Shown here: positions 9,433 to 19,492 of the stretch, piece by piece
Layout: each line of letters opens with the position of its first letter
Position numbering within the stretch: position 1 is the stretch's first letter
Assembly: GCA_047528255.1 (NCBI GenBank)
Contig: CP180024.1
Coordinates: 124,001-188,000 of the forward strand
DNA: 64,000 nt
Source: G047528255 sp047528255
Lineage (GTDB): Bacteria; Bacteroidota; Bacteroidia; Flavobacteriales; Blattabacteriaceae
Reading direction: 5' to 3'
Position numbers and translations under genes: made by a program
Notes under the pieces: model-generated
The model's input: the letters and a program-made list of their open reading frames with translations, nothing else
The model's database searches: none
What the model was told of the DNA's origin: nothing

Positions 9433-9637
9433 TTCGAATGAAGTACGAATTTAGAAAAATTGATATAAAACTTTTAGTTTATTTGCATAAATATCTTTCC
9501 TTCGAAGAATTATATTTTTCAGTCGAAAAAATATATAAATATTATATAGTATTGCCTATACTCGAATAATATATTATTATAACGGAGGCTTATCAAATAA
9601 AAATTATCTTTATTAAGATGAAATCATTGAATTAATA
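9433..9637. other. AT-rich spacer without recognisable gene
   Basis: About 205 bp of very AT-rich sequence upstream of the deaminase gene. I see no conserved frame, RNA gene or terminator in it. It ends at an IS relic. Confidence 0.5.
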
Positions 9638-9964
9638 GAGACCATTGTTTTAAAGTGGATTACGTTTATTTAGCTATCCTATGTGGGCTTCGTTGGAGAA
9701 CGATGTAGATTTAGTTTTTCACATTGTATTCGAAATACTATTGATTAAAAATTAATTAATTATTTTCTATTTTTATGAACAGAGCATAATAATACCAGGA
9801 GTACGATACAAGTTATTCTCCATAGTCACCATAAGGTGCTGAGCATGCATATGAGCTAATCCTTTTTAACGAACCTTTCCTAATCCAAACTAACGCTTTA
9901 TACTACCAAAAGTACGTTCTAGTACCCATCGGGTTTTACTCACTAATTTGTTGAATAATATAGA
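9638..9964 (-). mobile_element. IS5-family relic, 3' part, interrupted by the next copy
   Basis: Starts GAGACCATTGTTTTAAAG. It continues through the transposase C-terminal codons to TTGAATAATATAG, where an opposite-facing copy begins. Confidence 0.8.
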
Positions 9965-11232
9965 GAGAACATTGCATGAGAGAAGGATGTTAAAATATTT
10001 GTAAATCAATATATTGTTTCGTATATTTGGAGCAAATATAAAAAGAATTAGGATCTATGCTCAGAAGGACCGCGCAGATAAGCTTTAGTGAATTATATAT
10101 GGAAGATCCTATCAGGATAAGTGATTTTTTAAAAGGTTAAAAACCTTGATCAATTGGAAAGGGATGGAGCAAAGAAATAAGAAAAATATATCAAAAAGGC
10201 CAGGGAATAAATGGCAACCTATTTACAGTGGTAAATTGCTATTTAAAATGATGCTTTTGAGTAATGGGTATAATCTCAGTGATGTAGGAACGGAAGAATT
10301 GGTAAAAAAACTTGAGATGTATGAGCTTTTTTGGTTTTCGATTGAAAGATCAAGTCCTATATCATAGGAGTCTATGCAGATTTTGCAATGAAATAAAATC
10401 CAAAAACCATATAGCACTTACTGAAAAAGATCAATAAGGAATTGGAAAAGCATCATGCTATCGTTAAAACAGGAATGATAGTAGATACCAGTACTACTGG
10501 TGATTCCCTTTACCCAAAGAGAGTTCCTACCTACGTAGTGGAGGATTGGAAGGAAGAGGAGAAAAAGAAAATCAGTCAAAGAAAAGCAAGGGATAAAAAA
10601 GAGACTCAATCAGGAATAAACATTCAAGAAAAATGCTTCAAGAAATCAGGTAAACTCTACTACAGAGACAAGAGTCACGTAGGGGAGGGGATAAAAATGA
10701 AATGATACTAGCAGCACATAGCGTAGCAACCAGTGAGCATAATAGTAGAGAGCTAAAGGCATTAATAAGCAAACCAGGATATAAACCAGAGAAGTATATG
10801 CAGATAAAGGTTACCAAGTTCCAGCTAACGTGTCTTACTTTTATAGTCGAGGCATTAAAGACCATATAAAGAAGAAAATCTATAATACCGTCCCTTAATA
10901 AGTAGAATAGCTATATTATTCAACAAATTAGTGAGTAACCCTCGATGGGTAGTAGAACGTACTTTTGACAGTATAAAGCGTTGGTCTGGATCAGGAAGGT
11001 ATCTATAAAGGATTAGCTCGTGTGCATGCCCAGCCTCTAATGTGCGGCTTGGCTCATAATTTGTATCGTGCCTCTAGCCTTATTATAAGCTGTTCATAAA
11101 AACAGATATAATTAATTAATTTATAATAAATAATATTTCGAAAACAATGTGAAAGGTTAAATCTACATCTTATCTAACTAGCCCATCTAGGATAGCTAGA
11201 TAAACATAATACACCATTAACACAATGGTCTC
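9965..11232 (+). mobile_element. IS5-family element, near full-length, transposase dead
   Basis: 1268 bp from GAGAACATTGCATG to CACAATGGTCTC. A TATATTTG-like -7 box precedes the transposase start in the family. The DDE residues can be placed by homology in IVDxS, YADKGY and VERTFG, the IS5-family pattern. Here the frame is broken many times: readable pieces lie at 10146-10367 and 10442-10705, with stops between. The right end lies 12 bp before the ZIP transporter start. Confidence 0.88.
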
Positions 11233-11244
11233 ACTTTAACATAG

Positions 11245-11919
11245 ATGACAGTCCACCTATTCCTCATATTTTCAGTTATTCTGGGAGGAGTTTTGGCGTG
11301 TATGCTCAGTACCTATGTAAGACACCCAGATTTGTTGCTAACCTTCAGCAGCGCCTATTTGCTCGGAACGGTTTTCAACCACCTATTTCCAGAAGTCTAT
11401 TGCGAAAGTGTCGCTCAATACAAAGGCTTTTTTATCTTGGGTGGGATATTCATACAAATCCTGTTGGAAAACATAACACATGGCATAGAACACGGGCATC
11501 TCTACCATAACAAAAAACGAAGCTTCCCTTATGGCATGTTGATAGGCTTGTGTATTCATTCTATATTGGAAGGCTCCTCCATTCTTTCTACAGATTATAC
11601 ATTGCTCTGGGCAGTGGTCATCCACAAAATCCCAGTAGCCATGATTCTCTACATTTTTTTATCGAAGACACTCCAAAAAAGAAAAAACATTATCGGATTG
11701 ATGTCGATTTTCGCCCTATCATCCCCTTTGGGGTTTCTGTTGAGCAATCTCCCTTTTTTTACACAACATCATGATTCTATCATGGCCTTAGTCTCCGGAG
11801 TATTCATTCACATAGCTACGGTGATTTTATTCGAAAGCTCTGAAGAACACCGCCTTAACTGGATAAAAGTATTTACTTTTTTTCTTGGCGTAGTGCTCTC
11901 CTACGTTCTTCTTCCATAA
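11245..11919 (+). CDS. ZIP family metal transporter
   Basis: 224 residues with about seven to eight hydrophobic segments. It is predicted to bring zinc or another divalent metal across the inner membrane. The ZIP metal-site segment appears as HSILEG near residue 99, a variant of the usual HxxxEG, and HKIPVA follows near 128. The His-rich loop HGIEHGHLYHNKK near 80 is also typical. The C-terminal FIHIATVILFESSEEHR segment is well conserved in the Bacteroidota branch. Its ATG lies only 12 bp after an IS end, so the native promoter was probably displaced. Substrate cannot be told from the sequence. Confidence 0.87.
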   Translation: MTVHLFLIFSVILGGVLACMLSTYVRHPDLLLTFSSAYLLGTVFNHLFPEVYCESVAQYKGFFILGGIFIQILLENITHGIEHGHLYHNKKRSFPYGMLIGLCIHSILEGSSILSTDYTLLWAVVIHKIPVAMILYIFLSKTLQKRKNIIGLMSIFALSSPLGFLLSNLPFFTQHHDSIMALVSGVFIHIATVILFESSEEHRLNWIKVFTFFLGVVLSYVLLP

Positions 11920-11960
11920 ATAGAATACAAATAGATCCATATTTTTTGTGCAAATTGAAC

Positions 11961-11968
11961 TAACTTTG
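11961..11968 (+). promoter_or_regulatory. Bacteroidota -7 promoter box for the peroxiredoxin gene
   Basis: TAACTTTG matches TAnnTTTG and lies 42 bp upstream of the ATG at 12011. A T-rich stretch stands where -33 would be. Confidence 0.5.
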
Positions 11969-12010
11969 CGTAGTTCCGATTTCTTCTTAAACATTAAAAA
12001 ATTATAACAA

Positions 12011-12646
12011 ATGACAGCATCATTATTAGTAGGAAAAAAAGCTCCTGACTTCAAGGCCTCTGCCGTAATCGAAGGAAATAAGATCGTAGAAAATTTCAGT
12101 ATGGAGCAATTCAAAGGAAAATATGTGCTGTTGTTTTTCTATCCAAAAGATTTCACTTTCGTATGCCCGACAGAGTTACACGCCTTTCAAAAAAAACTCA
12201 GCGAATTCCAGTCAAGAAATGTACAACTTATCGCAGCCTCTACAGATACAGAGCAGTCTCACTGGGGATGGCTCCAAGTTCCTAGAGATAAAGGAGGTAT
12301 CCGGGGCATTACCTACCCTATAGTAGCTGACACCAATAAAACTATTTCTTACAACTACGGGGTCTTGGGAGGGAAATGGCACATTGACGAAGAGGATAAG
12401 TTGCAAGTAGATGGTGAGCTTATCTCTTATAGAGGACTTTTCTTGATCGACAAGGAAGGTGTCGTACGTCATCAATTGATCAATGATCTACCTTTAGGAA
12501 GGTGTGTAGATGAAGCTCTTCGTATCATCGACGCGCTACAACATTTTGAAAAAAAAGGTGAGGTTTGCCCGGCCAACTGGAGCCAAGATCAGCAAGCAAT
12601 GAAACCCAATCATCAAGGCGTAGCTGATTATTTATCAAAACAATAA
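12011..12646 (+). CDS. 2-Cys peroxiredoxin (AhpC/Prx1 type)
   Basis: 211 residues. It reduces hydrogen peroxide and organic peroxides in the cytosol. The peroxidatic cysteine is C52 in FTFVCPTE and the resolving cysteine is near 186 in GEVCPANW, so it is a typical 2-Cys enzyme. The HWGWLQVPRDKGGI block and FLIDKEGVVRHQ are standard for the family. The sequence is complete, with no damage seen. No ahpF-like reductase is nearby. It has its own promoter box and stands upstream of ilvE, with 95 bp between. Confidence 0.94.
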   Translation: MTASLLVGKKAPDFKASAVIEGNKIVENFSMEQFKGKYVLLFFYPKDFTFVCPTELHAFQKKLSEFQSRNVQLIAASTDTEQSHWGWLQVPRDKGGIRGITYPIVADTNKTISYNYGVLGGKWHIDEEDKLQVDGELISYRGLFLIDKEGVVRHQLINDLPLGRCVDEALRIIDALQHFEKKGEVCPANWSQDQQAMKPNHQGVADYLSKQ

Positions 12647-12741
12647 AAGAAATTTATGGTGGAGTCGAATAATTTCGGTTCCAAAATTTATTTTAAAGTT
12701 CCTGTTGCTTTTGATATAACGAGAAGTATATCTTTTTTTAT

Positions 12742-13809
12742 ATGAAGATTGAAAAAACACCATATTCGCGAATATCTCAAGTAGATTTCAAACATTTAGG
12801 ATTTGGCCGTTATTGCTCCGACCATATGTTGTGCTGTACATTCAAAGATAACCAATGGAAAGACTCCGTCATCAAGCCTTTTGGCGACCTGACAGTTTCG
12901 CCCACCTGCCTGGCCTTTCATTACGGACAAGCCATATTTGAAGGCATGAAAGCTTACAAAGATCGACAAGGAAAAGTTTTTTTGTTTCGTCCCGAAGAAA
13001 ATTTCAAACGAATCAATCGCTCAGCTCAACGTATGGAGATGCCGGAAATCCCGGAAAAAATATTCATGGAAAACCTAAAAATTTTGACTGACATTGATCG
13101 GGATTGGGTCCCTATAGAATACGGACAATCCTTATACCTACGTCCATTCATGATCGCAACGGGAAATGTCCTCGTAGCTAATCCATCAAAAGAATACCTT
13201 TTTATAATAATATCTAGCCCATCAGGCGCATATTATGAAAAACCTCTAAAGATCAAAGTCGAGCAAAAATACAGTCGTTCAGCCCACGGAGGCATAGGTT
13301 TTACAAAAACCGCAGGCAATTATGCCGCCTCCTTCCATCCGACACGTTTGGCCCAAGAAAAAGGTTATGACCAAATATTGTGGACAGACTCATCCAGTCA
13401 TACGTTGATAGAAGAATCCGGAACGATGAACGTGTTTTTCTATTTAGAAGATCGGTTGATTACTCCACCCGCCGGTGATAGTATATTAGGAGGAATCACC
13501 CGAAAAAGCATCATCGAACTGGCCCGTAAAGAAGGAATTAAAGTTCAAGAACGTAACTTTTCCGTTTCGGAAATGATCGATAGCTTGAAAAAAGGACTGA
13601 TCAAAGAAGCTTTCGGTTGCGGGACTGCAGTGGTGACCAATGTGTTTAAAATCATAGGTTATGAAGACGTAGATTTTTATTTGCCTGATATTCCGAATAA
13701 TGATCGTATCTCATTTCGATTGAAAAAACGACTTTTGGATATCCAGCACAATCTTGCGGAAGACCCTTTTAGCTGGAGAGTAGAAGTAAAAAACAAACAG
13801 ATAACCTGA
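12742..13809 (+). CDS. ilvE: Branched-chain amino acid aminotransferase
   Basis: 355 residues, class IV PLP-dependent aminotransferase of the longer (BCAT-type) form. It makes leucine, isoleucine and valine from their keto acids, or runs in the degradative direction. The PLP lysine is expected near residue 189 in FTKTAGNYAAS. GYDQILWTD follows, then the EESGTMNVFF block and the SILGGITRKSIIEL segment. The sequence is intact from start to stop. Two hairpins follow the stop, so transcription probably ends here, separate from argS. Confidence 0.94.
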   Translation: MKIEKTPYSRISQVDFKHLGFGRYCSDHMLCCTFKDNQWKDSVIKPFGDLTVSPTCLAFHYGQAIFEGMKAYKDRQGKVFLFRPEENFKRINRSAQRMEMPEIPEKIFMENLKILTDIDRDWVPIEYGQSLYLRPFMIATGNVLVANPSKEYLFIIISSPSGAYYEKPLKIKVEQKYSRSAHGGIGFTKTAGNYAASFHPTRLAQEKGYDQILWTDSSSHTLIEESGTMNVFFYLEDRLITPPAGDSILGGITRKSIIELARKEGIKVQERNFSVSEMIDSLKKGLIKEAFGCGTAVVTNVFKIIGYEDVDFYLPDIPNNDRISFRLKKRLLDIQHNLAEDPFSWRVEVKNKQIT

Positions 13810-13823
13810 TAAGGTTATTTTTC
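13801..13823 (+). terminator. Hairpin plus T run at the ilvE stop
   Basis: ATAACCT-GATA-AGGTTAT forms a perfect 7-bp stem with a 4-base loop, followed by TTTTTC. It overlaps the ilvE stop codon. Confidence 0.55.
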
Positions 13824-13831
13824 ATAGTGGT

Positions 13832-13862
13832 AAAACCGGATCTAATGGCTGGTTTTATTTTT
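13832..13862 (+). terminator. Second hairpin plus T-rich tail after ilvE
   Basis: AAAACC and GGTTTT (13851-13856) pair around a 13-base middle, with an added G-C and G-T pair. The tail ATTTTTATT is T-rich. Confidence 0.5.
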
Positions 13863-13891
13863 ATTTATACCACATAAAGCTGATTCATTTA

Positions 13892-15667
13892 ATGAAAAAC
13901 AGTATTCAAAACTTTACGACCATCGCGCAGCTCGCATTTTCTCGATTGTATAATTTACAAGAGCCTAAATTAGAACTTCTATATACTAGAAAAGAATTTA
14001 AAGGCGACGTCACCCTTGTCCTCTTCCCACTCGCCAAAAAACTGAAAAAATCCTTGGAGCAACTCGGGCAAGAGATCGGGAGCTACATACAAGAGCACAC
14101 AGAGACCATAGAGTCTTTCCATTTGATCAAAGGCTTTTTAAATTTTCAATGGAAAGACGATTATTATACACGGTTATTCGAAAAAATGACACAAAACGGA
14201 GGATTTCAATTTAAAAAAGATCCCCTCCGTCCCGCAGTGATGGTAGAATACTCCTCACCGAACACTAATAAACCTCTCCATCTAGGACATATTCGCAATA
14301 TTCTTTTAGGTCATTCCGTAGCCATGCTATTCAAAGCCATCGGACGTGAAGCTCTTGAAACGCAGATTATTAACGATAGAGGCATACACATCTGCAAATC
14401 CATGGTAGCATGGGAAAAATTCGGAGAAGGGCAAACTCCTCAAAGCACCGGAATCAAAGGCGATCACTTTGTCGGAAAATATTACGTAGCCTTTGACAAA
14501 GCTTGGCGTGAAGAAACCCAATCCTTGTGTGCTCAAGGCCATGAAAAGAAACAAGCAGAGCAAGAAGCTTCCCTAATGCAAGGCGCCAGAGAAGTGTTGC
14601 GTCAATGGGAATCCGGCGATCCGAAAACTCTCGATCTTTGGAGAAAAATGAATCAATTTGTATACGATGGGTTCACCGAAACCTATCGCAGATTGGGAAT
14701 CTATTTTGACATCCAACAATATGAAAGTCAAACCTACCTCTTGGGCAAGAATATTGTAAAAGAAGGTCTGCAAAAAGGCGTTTTCTACCAAAAACGAGAT
14801 GGATCGGTTTGGGTTGACCTCAGTGATGATGGGTTGGAAGAAAAACTGCTCCTGCGCGCTGACAGCACATCCGTGTACATGACCCAAGACCTTGGAACAG
14901 CAGTCGAACGCTTTAAAAATTACCCCATCGATACACTGATCTATACCGTGGGTGAAGAACAAGATTATCATTTCCAAGTTCTGTTTCTCATCCTAAAACG
15001 ATTGGGATACTCTTGGACTGAAAAACTCTACCACCTTTCCTACGGCATGGTGAACCTTTCGAGCGGAAAGATGAAATCACGAGAAGGAACCGTAGTCTAC
15101 GCTGACGACCTTATGGAAGAAATGTATCGTATGGCTCGAAAGATCACCCAAGAATCAGAAAAACTGGAAGGTTACTCAGGAGTCGAAAAAGAAAAACTCT
15201 TCGAAATGATCGGACAGGGTGCTTTGAAATATTACATACTCAAAGTCGATCCTAAGAAACGTATCCTTTTCGATCCCGTAGCCTCGATCGACTTCAAAGG
15301 TCATACCGGGACATATATTCAATACACCTATGCCCGGATCCGTTCTCTTGAACGGAAATCTTCACAAACCGAGTCGCGCGACTTTCACCATATTTCACTG
15401 AACGACTACGAACGCACCGTCATCAAGACCTTAGAGCAATATCCCTTCACAGTCCAAAGTGCAGCCGAAAACCTGAGCCCCGCTTTGATAGCGAACTACG
15501 TTTATGAATTAGCCAAGATTTTCAATGATTTTTATCAAAATATCAGAATATTGAACGCCAAAGAATCCACCCAAAGCCATTTTAGAGTTAAACTATCCGC
15601 TTTTGTAGGAAATACCTTAAGAGACGGAATGAAACTTCTGGGAATCCCGATGCCCGAACGAATGTAG
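13892..15667 (+). CDS. argS: Arginyl-tRNA synthetase
   Basis: 591 residues, normal for class I ArgRS. It charges tRNA-Arg in the cytosol. The N-terminal Add-1 domain covers about 1-110. The HIGH motif appears as HLGH near 130 in SPNTNKPLHLGHIRN. The KMSK-like segment GKMKSREG is near 392, the form seen in this enzyme group. The C-terminal anticodon-binding helical domain (TYIQYTYARIRSLERK onward) is complete. The start is the ATG closest to the conserved N-terminus. It is followed after about 60 bp by ffh. Confidence 0.96.
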   Translation: MKNSIQNFTTIAQLAFSRLYNLQEPKLELLYTRKEFKGDVTLVLFPLAKKLKKSLEQLGQEIGSYIQEHTETIESFHLIKGFLNFQWKDDYYTRLFEKMTQNGGFQFKKDPLRPAVMVEYSSPNTNKPLHLGHIRNILLGHSVAMLFKAIGREALETQIINDRGIHICKSMVAWEKFGEGQTPQSTGIKGDHFVGKYYVAFDKAWREETQSLCAQGHEKKQAEQEASLMQGAREVLRQWESGDPKTLDLWRKMNQFVYDGFTETYRRLGIYFDIQQYESQTYLLGKNIVKEGLQKGVFYQKRDGSVWVDLSDDGLEEKLLLRADSTSVYMTQDLGTAVERFKNYPIDTLIYTVGEEQDYHFQVLFLILKRLGYSWTEKLYHLSYGMVNLSSGKMKSREGTVVYADDLMEEMYRMARKITQESEKLEGYSGVEKEKLFEMIGQGALKYYILKVDPKKRILFDPVASIDFKGHTGTYIQYTYARIRSLERKSSQTESRDFHHISLNDYERTVIKTLEQYPFTVQSAAENLSPALIANYVYELAKIFNDFYQNIRILNAKESTQSHFRVKLSAFVGNTLRDGMKLLGIPMPERM

Positions 15668-15728
15668 TCTCCGATACACGGAAAAATAACTAATTTTTGT
15701 ACTCCCCTCTCATTAAATAAAACGGGAA

Positions 15729-17084
15729 ATGTTCGAGAATTTACAAGACAAACTGGATCGAGCCCTCCATGTATTGAAAGGTCGAGGGAAGATTACGGAG
15801 ATCAATGTCTCCGAAACACTTAAAGAAGTATGCCGAGCGTTGATTGACGCCGACGTCAGCTTTAAAGTAGCCAAAGACTTTACCAATACGGTTAAAGAAA
15901 AAGCCCTCGGCCAAAAAGTCATCACCGCTCTTGATCCGAGCCAATTGATGGTCAAAATCGTTCACGACGAATTGGCTACCTTGATGGGAGGAAAATATGT
16001 AGACATCAATCTTTCCGGAGCCCCAGCCATCATCCTCATCGCCGGCTTACAAGGTAGTGGAAAGACTACTTTTTCGGCCAAATTCGCCTACCTTTTGAAA
16101 AATAAAAGACAAAAACATCCCTTATTGATAGCCGCCGACGTCTATCGTCCCGCCGCTATTGATCAACTTAAAGTATTGGGTATGCAAATCGATGTTCCCG
16201 TATTCACCTCGGAAGGCAACCAAGACCCCGTAGATATCGTGCAAAAAGCTATTAATCAATCCAAAGAAAAAAAAAACAACGTCGTCATTATCGATACAGC
16301 CGGCCGCTTAGCTGTAGACGAAGAGATGATGGACGAAATTCAACGCGTCCATCAAGCAGTCAATCCCACAGAAACTCTTTTCGTCGTCGATGCCATGACT
16401 GGACAAGATGCCGTCAAAACTGCAAAGACCTTCCACGAAGTGTTGAATTTTGACGGAGTAGTCTTGACCAAACTTGACGGAGATACACGAGGCGGCGCGG
16501 CGCTGAGCATCCGAAGTGTAGTGAAAAAACCCATCAAATTTATCAGTTCTGGAGAAAAAATGGAAGAGCTCGATCTTTTCCACCCCGAACGCATGGCAGA
16601 CCGTATTCTCGGAATGGGCGATGTCGTTTCTTTCGTTGAGCGAACCCAAGAACAATTTGATGAAAAAGAAACCCGCCGAATCAACAAAAAGATCATCAAG
16701 AGTCAATTCGATTTTGATGATTTTCTCAAGCAGATCCAACAAATCAAAAAAATGGGCAGCTTGAAAGACCTCGTAGGGATGATGCCCGGAATTGGAAAAG
16801 TCAAAGATATGGACATACAAGACGACGCATTCAAACAAACCGAGACCATCATTTATTCAATGACCCCCCATGAACGTCAAAATCCGAAGATCATCGATAC
16901 AAGCCGTAAGAAGAGAATTGCTAAAGGATCAGGCGTTCCAATGGAAGCAGTGAATCTTTTTTTAAAACAATTCTCGAAAATGAGCGGGATGATGAAATGC
17001 ATGCAAAGCCCTTCAGGACGACAGATGATGAAAAAAATGATGAACAGGCAAATGTCGAAAAATAAAAATCATCAAAAAAAATAA
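15729..17084 (+). CDS. ffh: Signal recognition particle protein Ffh
   Basis: 451 residues. It is the SRP GTPase that delivers membrane proteins to the translocon with FtsY and 4.5S RNA. The N domain covers 1-90. The G domain has GLQGSGKTT near 106, DTAGR near 189, and TKLDGDTRGGAAL near 247. The methionine-rich M domain starts near 300, with MGSLKDLVGMMPG and MSGMMKCMQSPSGRQMMKK as signal-peptide and RNA-binding parts. The sequence is intact. An IS relic starts about 27 bp after the stop. The gene that often follows ffh in relatives is not seen. Confidence 0.97.
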   Translation: MFENLQDKLDRALHVLKGRGKITEINVSETLKEVCRALIDADVSFKVAKDFTNTVKEKALGQKVITALDPSQLMVKIVHDELATLMGGKYVDINLSGAPAIILIAGLQGSGKTTFSAKFAYLLKNKRQKHPLLIAADVYRPAAIDQLKVLGMQIDVPVFTSEGNQDPVDIVQKAINQSKEKKNNVVIIDTAGRLAVDEEMMDEIQRVHQAVNPTETLFVVDAMTGQDAVKTAKTFHEVLNFDGVVLTKLDGDTRGGAALSIRSVVKKPIKFISSGEKMEELDLFHPERMADRILGMGDVVSFVERTQEQFDEKETRRINKKIIKSQFDFDDFLKQIQQIKKMGSLKDLVGMMPGIGKVKDMDIQDDAFKQTETIIYSMTPHERQNPKIIDTSRKKRIAKGSGVPMEAVNLFLKQFSKMSGMMKCMQSPSGRQMMKKMMNRQMSKNKNHQKK

Positions 17085-17110
17085 CATAATTTTTTCTATT
17101 CAAAAAGAGA

Positions 17111-17288
17111 AAGACCATTGTATTAAGTTAGAATACGTTTATTCAGCCATACTAGATGGTTTCGTTGAAGAAGAAAAAAATTATCCTTTTTGTGTTATAT
17201 TCGAAATATTATTAATCATAAAACAACTAATAATATCTTTTTTACGAAAAAAAAACTACCAGGGCACGATATAAATTATGCACCATAA
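17111..17288 (-). mobile_element. IS5-family relic, 3' end fragment
   Basis: Starts AAGACCATTGTATTAAG and is strongly diverged (long A runs). It breaks at 17288, where sequence in the opposite orientation begins. Confidence 0.7.
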
Positions 17289-18323
17289 TATTATAGTGAC
17301 GCCTTTGCTCCAAAGGACCCCTACCTACGTAGTGGAAGGATCGAAAGGAAAAAGGGGAAAGCCAATAAGTCAAAAAAAGCAAGGTTAAAAAAGGAACTCA
17401 ATCAGGAGTAGACACTCAAGGAAAATGGCTCACGAAATCAGGTAAACTCTATTACGGATATAAGAAGAACATAGGGTCGGATAAAAATGGAATGATACTA
17501 GCAGTACATAGCGTAGCAGCCAATGAGCATGATAGTAGAGGGGGCTAAAGCTATTAATAAGAAAACTAGGGTATAACTTCCAGAGAAGTATATGCAGATA
17601 AAGGTTACCAAGTACCAGTAAACATGTCTTATTTTCATAGTCGAGACATCAAAGATCGTATACAGAAGAAAGTCTATAGGACCTGCCCTTTTAAGTACAT
17701 AGCTATATTATTCAATATAATTAGTGAGTAAAAATTGACGGCGGATACTAGAACGTACTTTTGGAAGTATAAAGTATTCATAGCGTAGCAGCCAATAGCA
17801 TGATAGTAGAGGACTAAAGGCCTTAATAAGAAAACTAGGATATAACCCCAGATGAATAGCGGATTTTCAAAACACCTCAAACCATTATGAAGACAAAGGT
17901 TACCAAATGCTAGCCAATGTATCTTACTTTCATAGTCGAGGCACCAAAGACCGTATACAGAAGAAATCCTATAGAAAACCTTCCTTAAATAGGGATAGCT
18001 ATATTATTCAACAAATTAGTGAGTAAAAGCTGATGGAGACTAGAACGTGCTTTTAGTAGTATAAAGCGTTGGTTTAGATCAGGAAAGGCTCATCAAAAAA
18101 GATTAGCTCGTGTGCATGTCCAGCATTTTATGGAGGCTATGGCGCATAATTTGTATCGTTCTCCTGGTATTATTATGCACTAATAATAAAAACAAATATA
18201 ATTAATTAATTTATAATTAATAGTATTTCGAATATAATGTGAAAAACTAAATCTACATCGTTCTCTAACGAAACCATCTAGGAGGCTGAATAAGCATAAT
18301 ACACCATTTAATATAATGGTCTC
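17289..18323 (+). mobile_element. IS5-family relics, composite of two 5'-truncated copies
   Basis: From 17289 transposase codons run in sense from the first catalytic Asp region to the Glu region near 17770. The sequence then jumps back to CATAGCGTAGCAGCCAATAG near 17785 and runs again to the true right end CAATGGTCTC-like at 18323. Two partial copies in the same orientation are thus joined head to tail. All frames are broken. Confidence 0.75.
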
Positions 18324-18354
18324 AATTTGTAAAAAATATCTTTTAATAATTTTT

Positions 18355-18462
18355 ATTGAGTATTAACTATATAATAGTTAAAATTATTGTCGAACATTTT
18401 TGAGATTTCAATGAGTTAAAATTTTCAAAATAACTATGTTAACTTACACAGTTAATGAAATG
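18355..18462. repeat. Host DNA duplicated at 34121-34225 (copy 1)
   Basis: About 105 bp covering the last codons and downstream region of the DUF5606 gene align well by eye with 34121-34225. Shared stretches include TTTTTGAG-TTTCAATGA, AAAATTTT and AGTTAATGA. Both copies start just after an IS right end followed by CAATTT. Confidence 0.6.
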
Positions 18463-18900
18463 TGGACATTCGGTAGTATTCTTTTCTTTGCTCGCTTTTG
18501 ATTCTTTAAGTGCATATGACCTGAGAAGTCCTTCACTTTGTAAAATATTGTACCAATGAAAGATCTTTTTCAAGTCCGAATCATACACACGGCTTTTGTC
18601 ATAGTCCGGTAATAATATTTCAAAATATTCGTAAAGTATTTCTATTTTTTTGTAATTAGTAGGAATTTCTATCTCTTCCTGAGTCATTTTTTGAAAAACA
18701 TCTAAAATAGAAATTTCTCCGGTATGGGTATATATTGCAATATCCTTCATCAAACTTATCTTATAAGTACTAGGCAAATGACTACACTTTTTATCCGTCA
18801 GAGATTCAATAATAAAACCTTGGCGAGTTTGTGATAATAATTTATACAATCCCGATTTTCCCGATACGACGATGATTTTAGAAAAGTCTACAAGTTCCAT
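18439..18900 (-). CDS. DUF5606 family protein
   Basis: 153 residues. The N-terminal block VDFSKIIVVSGKSGLYKLLS, then GFIIESLTDKK and ISLMKDIAIYTHTGEISILDVF, fit the Bacteroidota DUF5606 family, a small soluble protein of unknown function. It is the last gene of ruvX-def-DUF5606, with only one base between it and def, an order known in Flavobacteriia. In relatives mazG often follows; here an IS block follows instead. The C-terminus (CPHFINCVS) may have been altered by the rearrangement described for 18355-18462. Confidence 0.7.
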   Translation of the reverse strand: MELVDFSKIIVVSGKSGLYKLLSQTRQGFIIESLTDKKCSHLPSTYKISLMKDIAIYTHTGEISILDVFQKMTQEEIEIPTNYKKIEILYEYFEILLPDYDKSRVYDSDLKKIFHWYNILQSEGLLRSYALKESKASKEKNTTECPHFINCVS

Positions 18901-18901
18901 A

Positions 18902-19492
18902 TCACGATGATTGTTTGTTTCTATTCAAGGGACACTTTATAGGATAATCCATTGTGATTTTTCCATTTGAAATATCTTTTAATTTATTACTTATCAAGTG
19001 TCTTTTTAGAGAGGAAAGATAGTCGATAAAAAGTTTTCCCTCAATATGATCATATTCATGTTGCATGACCCTAGCCCGAAGTCCATCGAGAATCTCCCTC
19101 TTCTTCTTCCAATGCTCATCATAATATTCGATCAAAACGTGAGAATTTCTCGTGACATTTTCCATAACATCCGGAATGCTCAAGCAGCCTTCTCTGAACT
19201 TCCACGCTTCACCATAATTTTCCAAGATCACGGGATTGATGAATACTTTTTTGAAGATCTTTAAGAATCGTGCCTCCGCTTTATTCTTCGTATTCGAAAA
19301 AGGGAGCGTATCTATTATGAACAGACGTAAGTCCTCTCCAATCTGAGGAGCAGCCAACCCGACTCCTTTCGCGTTATACATGGTATCAAACATATCAAAG
19401 ATCAACTCGTCAAGTTGAGAATGAGAAGAATCAACCTCTTTACACTGCTTTCTCAAGACCGGATCGTCATAAGCTACTATCGGTAGAATCAT
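18902..19492 (-). CDS. def: Peptide deformylase
   Basis: 196 residues. It removes the N-formyl group from new proteins. All three motifs are present: GVGLAAPQIG near 43-52, EGCLSIP near 106, and HEYDHIEG near 149, giving the Cys and two His metal ligands and the catalytic Glu. The N-terminus MILPIVAYDDPVLR is typical of the Bacteroidota enzymes. The start overlaps the end of ruvX by 26 bp, so the two are translationally coupled. Confidence 0.95.
   Translation of the reverse strand: MILPIVAYDDPVLRKQCKEVDSSHSQLDELIFDMFDTMYNAKGVGLAAPQIGEDLRLFIIDTLPFSNTKNKAEARFLKIFKKVFINPVILENYGEAWKFREGCLSIPDVMENVTRNSHVLIEYYDEHWKKKREILDGLRARVMQHEYDHIEGKLFIDYLSSLKRHLISNKLKDISNGKITMDYPIKCPLNRNKQSS

Noticed and set aside
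16308..16838. Open frame of 176 codons on the minus strand opposite ffh
   Set aside because: Shadow of the ffh G and M domains, with no family resemblance.
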